In this document: piece by piece, positions 57,840-64,000 of the stretch
Layout: each line of letters opens with the position of its first letter
Numbering within the stretch: the stretch's first letter is position 1
Assembly: GCA_029641185.1 (NCBI GenBank)
Contig: JAPWGK010000002.1
Coordinates: 2,914,001 to 2,978,000 of the forward strand
DNA: 64,000 nt
Reading direction: 5' to 3'
Source: Pseudofabraea citricarpa
Taxonomy: Eukaryota; Ascomycota; Leotiomycetes; Helotiales; Dermateaceae
Notes under the pieces: model-generated
What the model was told of the DNA's origin: nothing
The model's database searches: none
What the model saw: the letters and a program-made list of their open reading frames with translations, nothing else
Position numbers and translations under genes: made by a program

Positions 57840-58484
57840 TTAAACGTGGCAGAGGAGTTCTAAAAAGACGAATTGTACCAACCACAAGAAGCCAACTGTA
57901 AAGGCAAAGAAGGCGAGAGGAGCAACAATGTGTCTACCCACCCATCGCAACCACGCTATCTTCACCTGAAGTAAGTCGTTCTGCCGATAATACGATATAA
58001 TATAGGAGCGAACAGCACTGCCGACAGAGTGAAGCGTCGAGGCAAGCGAATAACCCGCCTCGGGATCCGGTACCGTATCTCGGAATGCACTGTCTCTCCA
58101 GCCATTGTGGATCCCTACTTCTCTCTGTATTATTTGCATAGCATCTCTCATGGCTATACCATCCCGAGACAGCTCAACCAGATGTGCCCAGCAAAAGTTG
58201 ATCAGCTCGTTATTGTTTCGGTAACCATCTGAGAGGGTACGCGCGCCGGCTCCTAGACCCATAACGCGACTGCGGATTTCGTATCTACGCTGGGCGTAGG
58301 CCATGTCAGATTGGAATTGATGGCAGAGGCTGGGGTAATCGTGCTGTATGTATGCAGCTGGGATCATGCTCAGCGACGATACTGAGACCGAGTCGAGGAA
58401 CTCCATATCCTCCCACTCGTCCATGCATATATCCTCGATGCCGTTCTGAACCGCATCCTCTTCCCCGACACCTTCGTGATCCAT
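57840..58484 (-). CDS. Unknown protein with one C-terminal membrane segment
   Basis: Intronless frame of 214 aa from ATG 58484-58482 to TAA 57842-57840. The first about 40 residues are acidic (DHEGVGEEDAVQ, MDEWEDMEF). The middle is helical (MAYAQRRYEIRSRVMGLG, NNNELINFCWAHLVELSRDG). Near the end a basic-aromatic stretch leads into a single hydrophobic segment, APLAFFAFTVGFLWLVQFVF, about residues 190-209, followed by five residues. That is the layout of a tail-anchored membrane protein. I do not recognise any family. The next frame on the same strand starts only 33 nt downstream, which is unusually tight for a fungal nuclear locus, so the two may be parts of one gene or a transcript with two frames. 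Confidence 0.5.
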   Translation of the reverse strand: MDHEGVGEEDAVQNGIEDICMDEWEDMEFLDSVSVSSLSMIPAAYIQHDYPSLCHQFQSDMAYAQRRYEIRSRVMGLGAGARTLSDGYRNNNELINFCWAHLVELSRDGIAMRDAMQIIQREVGIHNGWRDSAFRDTVPDPEAGYSLASTLHSVGSAVRSYIISYYRQNDLLQVKIAWLRWVGRHIVAPLAFFAFTVGFLWLVQFVFLELLCHV

Positions 58485-59262
58485 CTCCACGATCCTAGCT
58501 CTTTGTTATATCGGACACAATTCGAGGATCCCTATAACTTCTCTTTGTGAAAAAGAAGAAGAGACAAAGGAGCAGGCTAGTTGCCCAGCTGCTGTCTTGT
58601 AAATTTGTGTATAGGCTTCGAGATCGTACATAAATATAGGGAAGTGATTCGAATCACTGAAAGGACTTGCGGGAAAAGTCAATACCAGTCGGACTTGTCA
58701 TTGACTACTGCGTGCAGGTCGATCCAGTCTTTGTCACCCAAGTCTTTGTCGCCTAACGAAATAGTCGACGGCGGTCTCCAATGCTAAGGGAGGACTGAGG
58801 AGTATTTTGGATTAATCTGCTTCTCAAGAAGTCGTACCTCAGGTACCCTCGAAAACACCAGCGCTGGCCCTCCTAATTATAGACAGTGGCCGTACCTTAA
58901 CTGTAGACCTAACTTCAAAACTTTCTATTCGTTCATCTCTTCTGTCCCTACTCGTTTGCCTTCCTCCATATGTTGTCGCTCGCGATGACCATGATTTATA
59001 CTGAGTATAGCTTCTGGGGTTCATGATCCGTAGCTCCTGGTCCGTAACGAGTCATCAATTCAGGTCTGTAGCGATATCAGATATTACATAATAGAGGATA
59101 GGAAGTTTCTCACCATTGTGAGATTGCAAGAATTGCTTGCTAATCTAATACTCGTGGATGATGTAACCAAGGCAGTTTAACAATAGATTCTGCGAACTAC
59201 TGTATAGCAAAACTCACGGGGTATAAATAGAACAACTGAAAGGATTCTACGCATTTTTACTG
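58485..59262. other. Intergenic region
   Basis: 778 nt between the start of the membrane protein and the 3' end of the FAD oxidase. A GGGTATAAATAG element at about 59218-59229 looks like a TATA box on the plus strand, but no plus-strand gene follows it. Confidence 0.45.
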
Positions 59263-61175
59263 TCATATTTTATAATACCCAGCTTGCAACCTCCCAAAAA
59301 CGTCTTCTGGATCATACTTAGCTTTGGCGCTCCTCAGCCTTTCCAGACTCTCCTCTCCATAGCTCTCGAAAACCTCCTGGTCTGGGGTTGCATAATTCAT
59401 GTAAATGAACTTATTATTCGCGTCCATCTCTTCTGCCAATGCTACACTCCTCGAGACAAATCTGTCGACTGCAGCGAAGATCAGATGGTCATCTGCAGCT
59501 TCTGCCCAGCCCCAGTTCAAATTCATGACTAAGAACAAAATTGTATTAGAGAGTGTGCGGTGGGTGGTTGAAGAGTGGTGGTGGAAGTGATGCTTACTAT
59601 TTAATGGCTCGGTGGAATCGGCAAGGCCGAGAACATTACCTCCATTCTTCGACATGTGCTCGAGGATATTTAACGATAGGGGCTGGAAGGCAAAGGCTGG
59701 TGCAAAACCCGGAACGGATAACAGGCTGGTCACTTCCTCAACGAAAATTGGGATGATCTCTTTGATGAGCGAGGCGTCGTTCTTAAAGGTTACTGTCTTG
59801 AATCTGTGTAGGAAAATATCTGGTTAATACTCTGACTTTTGCCAATGTGACTTATGCTGGTTTGCAGTATGGAAATGGGCATATGTCAACATACATTTCT
59901 CGCAGATAGGCCGTCTGGTTCAACGCCACAGACAGACCCGTCATATTACTGATCGAGGTCAGATCAACAAGATTCGGGATCTTCTCCAGCTCCTCGAAGA
60001 TGGGTGGGTTCGCTACAGGCTTTCCGTATGTAGGACCAGTGACACCGATGAATCCACCTAGCTGAGTCGCATACGTAAAGGCAATGTAGAGATGTGCAAA
60101 GTCATCCTCTGGTGCATCGATAATGAACTGAGAAAAGGCGTCGGCAAGTGAGTGATTTTGATCCATGGAATAATAGCGACTGCCACCCCAGAGAAGCCCC
60201 TGCTCGAATGAAGCGACGTCGAAACGTGAGACGATGCCGAAATTCGTGCCCCCGCCACCACGTAGTACTTGGTACAGATCTGGATGGCATGTTGGTGAGG
60301 CGTTCACGATACTTGCGTTGGCGAGCACGACTTCGAAATTCAGTACGTTGTCACATGCCCAACCAAATCGACCCGAGAAATACGATATCCCTCCTATCAT
60401 CCATCAGCATCAATCTCTTCCCAGAAGCAATATGGATATGTGGTTTTACAACTTACCACCGAGAGTTAGCCCTCCTACTCCAACACCAGCTTCCCGCCCC
60501 CCGATCACTGATACGCCCAGCGGGTCTAAAGTCTTATACACATCGTACCATGTATTTCCCGGTCCGAGACTCACTGTAGTACGATCCGCACTCAGCGAAA
60601 CCATGTTCAGATTGGCCATATTAATCAGGATACCATTCTCAATACTTGAACCACCTGGAAATGAGGCGTGACCACCACTTTTCACGGCGAAAGGGCATTC
60701 TGTCAAATTGGCCACCTGGATGGTGGTAGCGATATCTTCAGCGGACGAGACATCGATCCGACATGCAGGCGTCACTTCTGACTGCTGGACCGACCAGTAC
60801 GGGATTGGGACGTAATCTGGCGAGCTGGACGAACTGACATTATTTGGAACCAGAATAGCGAGGATCGAGCACTAATTTCCAACCTGTGAATACAACACTC
60901 GACGACTCATAGAATTGGCAATCGATGATTGCTTTTTCAGAGGGAAAAAAAGAAAAACTTACGGCATTCTGACAATTCTCTGACGCATTGCGTGTGGCGA
61001 TCGTCGTCTTCAGGCTCTCGAGTCTTGCCCTGATACCACTTTCCCACTGCTCGCCAAACCCGAATTTCTCTGGCTCCGAGAGCAGAGTATCGAGGGGTAC
61101 AGAAGAAGCCGCTACACTAGCAAATAACAGAGGAGCAGCAGCAGTAACCGCAAGGATACGGGATATTATTAACAT
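59263..61175 (-). CDS. Secreted FAD-linked oxidoreductase (BBE-like)
   Basis: Five exons, 61175-60963, 60871-60457, 60393-59895, 59803-59598 and 59528-59263, with introns of 91, 63, 91 and 69 nt; 532 aa. A signal peptide (MLIISRILAVTAAAPLLFAS) points to secretion. The PCMH-type FAD-binding domain spans about 98-275: PFAVKSGGHASF with His139 as the likely covalent FAD ligand, LGPGNTWYDVY, GREAGVGVGGLTLGGGISYF, and LRGGGGTNFGIVSRFDV. The substrate domain follows, and a C-terminal YDPEDVFGRLQAGYYKI segment corresponds to the berberine-bridge-like tail. These vanillyl-alcohol-oxidase-superfamily enzymes oxidise sugars, alcohols or alkaloid-like compounds and release hydrogen peroxide. The substrate is unknown; with the pectinesterase it fits growth on plant matter. 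Confidence 0.93.
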
Positions 61176-62229
61176 GATGCAGAAAAGACCTCGACTACTC
61201 CAGTAGACAACCAAGAGAGCAGAACAGGAGACAAAAAAAGAAAATCAAAAAAGAAATCAAGAACGCATGGAGGTTAAGTTGAAAGTCGAATTGAAATTGG
61301 GTCAATAAAAAACAAGCTACTTTCAGTACGTCAGAGACCAATGACCAGTAAGCGTGAGATTAAGCTACCCTACCCCGCTACTCATGCCACTACGGGGAGA
61401 GGTGAGGTGGGAAGGGAGGTAAAAACGTAAAAGCTGACTGCATCGCATCGCACAGCATACCCATGCGCTACAGAAAGCAAAGCAAGTACTTACTACTGCT
61501 TCGTTGACGGAGAAAAAAAATCCATACTTTGACTTTTTCGGATTCAGAACAAGCTTTCGGCAGACGAACAGTCCGAGATCTAAACAAGATAGTAGAGTGA
61601 TGTACTGGTACGTAAGTACGCCTCGTAATATTGGCAGCTATACGAAAGAAGCAGTTAAGAATCGATCGGGCTAGTCAATGTCAGCTTTTGGTGTAGATCT
61701 GGATCGACCGCTGCTAGTAGTGACGGGTAGATGAGTTCCCGAGCGGGCTTGTTGGCCAGGTACGGGCCTGGTCGCCTAAATTTGCCTAGTTGGCTTTCAG
61801 GTACCGAGTTGTGAGTAGAAAACGGGATATCGAAGACATGATATATCATATTAGAGCTGATAGGCACATAGATTGAAGCCATACGATTGATAATTTGATA
61901 TGAAATTTATATGTTGGCCGATTTGGTCCTTGTAATTTTAAGATCTCGAAACCCTGCCTAACAAGGGATGAAAAATCTTAACTCAAGAATAAATATATAC
62001 AGAGAAAATATAAGTGTAGGTAGGGCGAAGTATTTCTAAAGCCATCCGTTCAACCCGTGCCAGTAAGAAAGAAAGAGAAGCCAGTCGTACACATATCTCA
62101 AAGAAAAATTAACGTAGAGGTTGGGGGTATCCAGTGTAACATCCGATCCAAATCCAAAAAAGGATACAACAAAACGAGAGAACTCCAATCTTTTCTTTTC
62201 CGGAACCACCTAGTGAATTCATTCTTTCA
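61176..62229. other. Intergenic region
   Basis: About 1.05 kb holding the FAD-oxidase promoter (left) and the 3' UTR of the next minus-strand gene (right). AT-rich; a 75-codon frame at 61655-61882 is not supported as a gene. Confidence 0.5.
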
Positions 62230-64000
62230 TCACTCCTCGTCAATCCATCCACCTCTCTGCATTAGGAAGGCTCGAATTCTCGTACGAATACCTTCGATAC
62301 TCCTTCCTAATGCCTCACCCCACAGCTCCTCAATACAACTGACTTTCTCTTTGAGGTCATCCGTGAGTCGTCGCTCCTCGTCTCTCTCAACTTCTTTCAG
62401 TTCTCCTTTGACATCTTCCAGAGACTCGCCTTGCATGATTCGTTGTGTTTCCATCAGCCTGCAGTTCGCAAGTGTCACGCCGCTCTTCACTTCGTGCAGC
62501 AGACATAAGAGGTTGATCTGGCTCTCAATGAACTGGTATGTGGATTTTTCCGAGTGCTCCACTAAGGAGTACAGATATTGCATTGGAAAATCGTGATAGC
62601 TCGGATTCTCATCAAGTTCAGATGCCGGAATTTGGATATTGAAGCCATTCAGATCTTGAGGAACCTTATCCGTGATGCGTCGCAGATTTGGTGCAATGTC
62701 CCAGAAGGCACTTAATTGTACCTCCACGCCTCGAACGACATTCTCTTCAATCACATCCATGAATTCCTCAGAACGCTTGAGAATCTCTTGCTCAAAGGCC
62801 AATTTCCGCTTGCCTGCATCTTCCGCGAAGAAATCCTTGGCTGAGTCGACCTTCGCTTGATTTCCTGCGAGTGAATATGGTTGGATCACCATATCTCTGT
62901 ATCTATCATTTCTATCTGACAATAGATCAAATAACTCTCTGTGCAACTGTTCACGAGCCTCAAATATCCATTTGAGGAGTGTCAATTTCTCGAGCAATTC
63001 GGGTTGTTCATCACCTTCCTCTTGAGTGAGGTTTGGTGATTGCTGTTGTGCATCTACGAAGAGCTGCGATCGTAGTTGTGTAAAAAGATCCGTAGCTCGC
63101 GCAACCCGCTCCATAAGCAAGTCATTAAGGGGCATTACAACCTGAGATTGAAACAATTCAAATGATTTTTTGGATGCTTCCTTAGCCTTCTCAGCCTCGG
63201 ACACCGCAGAGGCGGCTTCGAGTTTAGCGGCATCATTGTATGTCATATTGCCACTCTGAATCTCTCTTTGGATATTCACACGTAGTGAATTCCGACGTTT
63301 CGAAGCAGCGGTAGCATTCTCCTCCTCGATCTGGGCATTGGTCGTATTGTACCGTTCTTTTGTGGCTTCCACTTCTGTGAAGTCTGACAGAACGCGTACA
63401 ACAGTTCGAATAGATGTAAGGTCTGGATGATTGTTATTAACAGCCGGATGATGACGTGGAAATGGCGGTGGGAGAGTCACAAGGCGAGACACATCGAGGT
63501 GGTTCGGGTTAGGTGTAAATGGAGTTTGCGAAAACGGCGATACACAATTTCCCGGAGTCTGTGCCGGAGGAGATGATACATCCTGTTCGTGCCAACCAAC
63601 CTTTTCCGGAGGATACTCATCGGCTGCATATGAGGCATGACTTGGTCCACCTGTGGAGGACTCACTTTGTCGATCACCATTTTCGTACTGTAGTGCTTCC
63701 CTCAGCTCCTTGGGCATTCCCATATATTTCGATTCTCTTTTTGACCGTTGTTCAAGTCGCATAGATGGGGTCCCCGTTGAGCCTTCCTGACTGATCTCCC
63801 ACCATCTACTCGAGGGGCGCCCCCGTGAATCCGATTCATCTAGGGCCTCGCTTACACTCATACTTGGAATTGGAGACAACGAAGGCATGTACCCAGTCCA
63901 CCAGTTAGATTCAGGTCGAGCCAAGCCAGGAGACATAGGTCCAGTGGCAGAGTTTGGCGTCGAGCTCGTCTGAAGATTTTCTTGCAATGCTCCTACCAGT
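62230..64000 (-). CDS. Unknown coiled-coil protein, 5' part beyond window
   Basis: A continuous 590-codon frame that ends at TGA 62232-62230 and is still open at base 64000, so the start lies outside the window. The visible N-terminal third is Ser/Pro-rich with paired Trp motifs (ESNWWTGYMPSLSPIP and SSRWWEISQEG). From about residue 200 it becomes helical and charged, with NAQIEEENATAASKRRNSLR, a SAVSEAEKAKEASKKSFELF coil, FEAREQLHRELFDLLSDRNDRYRDM and a final ERRLTDDLKEKVSCIEELWGE helix. The even codon use and long open frame show it is real. I recognise the Trp-Trp plus coil layout only as an uncharacterised type of fungal cytosolic protein and give no function. Confidence 0.8.
   Translation of the reverse strand, partial: LVGALQENLQTSSTPNSATGPMSPGLARPESNWWTGYMPSLSPIPSMSVSEALDESDSRGRPSSRWWEISQEGSTGTPSMRLEQRSKRESKYMGMPKELREALQYENGDRQSESSTGGPSHASYAADEYPPEKVGWHEQDVSSPPAQTPGNCVSPFSQTPFTPNPNHLDVSRLVTLPPPFPRHHPAVNNNHPDLTSIRTVVRVLSDFTEVEATKERYNTTNAQIEEENATAASKRRNSLRVNIQREIQSGNMTYNDAAKLEAASAVSEAEKAKEASKKSFELFQSQVVMPLNDLLMERVARATDLFTQLRSQLFVDAQQQSPNLTQEEGDEQPELLEKLTLLKWIFEAREQLHRELFDLLSDRNDRYRDMVIQPYSLAGNQAKVDSAKDFFAEDAGKRKLAFEQEILKRSEEFMDVIEENVVRGVEVQLSAFWDIAPNLRRITDKVPQDLNGFNIQIPASELDENPSYHDFPMQYLYSLVEHSEKSTYQFIESQINLLCLLHEVKSGVTLANCRLMETQRIMQGESLEDVKGELKEVERDEERRLTDDLKEKVSCIEELWGEALGRSIEGIRTRIRAFLMQRGGWIDEE

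Noticed and set aside
59218..59229. TATA-like GGGTATAAATAG on the plus strand
   Set aside because: No plus-strand gene follows; it lies in the 3' flank of the FAD oxidase gene.

Overview
This window is nuclear DNA of a filamentous ascomycete (Pezizomycotina). The genes are monocistronic, carry 0-6 short introns (about 46-125 nt) with GTATGT/GTAAGT-type donors and CTAAC-like branch points, and are separated by 0.3-4.5 kb of simple-sequence-rich spacer. A BTB-like protein of a type common in Leotiomycetes, an RGG-tailed Argonaute and the general gene content make a Leotiomycete (Helotiales-like) the most likely source; that placement is inference. I see no bacterial-style operon, rRNA, CRISPR array, intact transposon or convincing tRNA.

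Layout. 0-4.3 kb: tail of an MFS exporter (+), a GNAT acetyltransferase (-), a DUF202 membrane protein (+) and an aldo-keto reductase (+). 4.3-6.7 kb: microsatellite-rich spacer. 6.7-8.3 kb: TauD/TfdA dioxygenase (-). 8.3-12.8 kb: gene desert with stacked minisatellites. 12.8-14.6 kb: cytochrome P450 (-). 16.8-18.1 kb: BTB-like protein (-). 19.1-21.8 kb: divergent pair NCS6/CTU1 (-) and ribosomal protein eL8 (+). 23.7-24.6 kb: beta-carbonic anhydrase (+). 25.7-27.2 kb: ornithine cyclodeaminase/mu-crystallin family protein (-). 28.2-29.3 kb: second aldo-keto reductase (+). 29.9-36.9 kb: divergent pair PAB1 (-) and the HECT ubiquitin ligase HUL5 (+). 37.2-39.0 kb: secreted CE8 pectinesterase in seven exons (-). 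39.9-42.2 kb: universal stress protein with a long disordered head (-). 44.4-45.6 kb: mitochondrial uS7 (-). 46.3-46.8 kb: small dsRNA-binding-domain protein (-). 49.4-50.5 kb: nitronate monooxygenase (+). 52.2-55.3 kb: Argonaute (+). 57.1-58.5 kb: two very closely spaced unknown reading frames (-), one apparently frameshifted. 59.3-61.2 kb: secreted FAD-linked oxidase (-). 62.2-64.0 kb: an unknown conserved-looking protein cut by the window edge (-).

Functional themes. Several genes act in translation or RNA biology: NCS6 (tRNA wobble thiolation), eL8, PAB1, uS7m, Argonaute and the dsRBD protein. The rest are mostly accessory redox enzymes (AKRs, P450, TauD, nitronate monooxygenase, FAD oxidase) and one plant-cell-wall enzyme. 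They do not form a recognisable biosynthetic cluster. The points most worth following are the dsRBD gene about 5.3 kb upstream of the Argonaute, the odd ORF pair at 57-58.5 kb, and an array of four CAYGTGA-like boxes at about 14-nt spacing in the PAB1/HUL5 divergent promoter.
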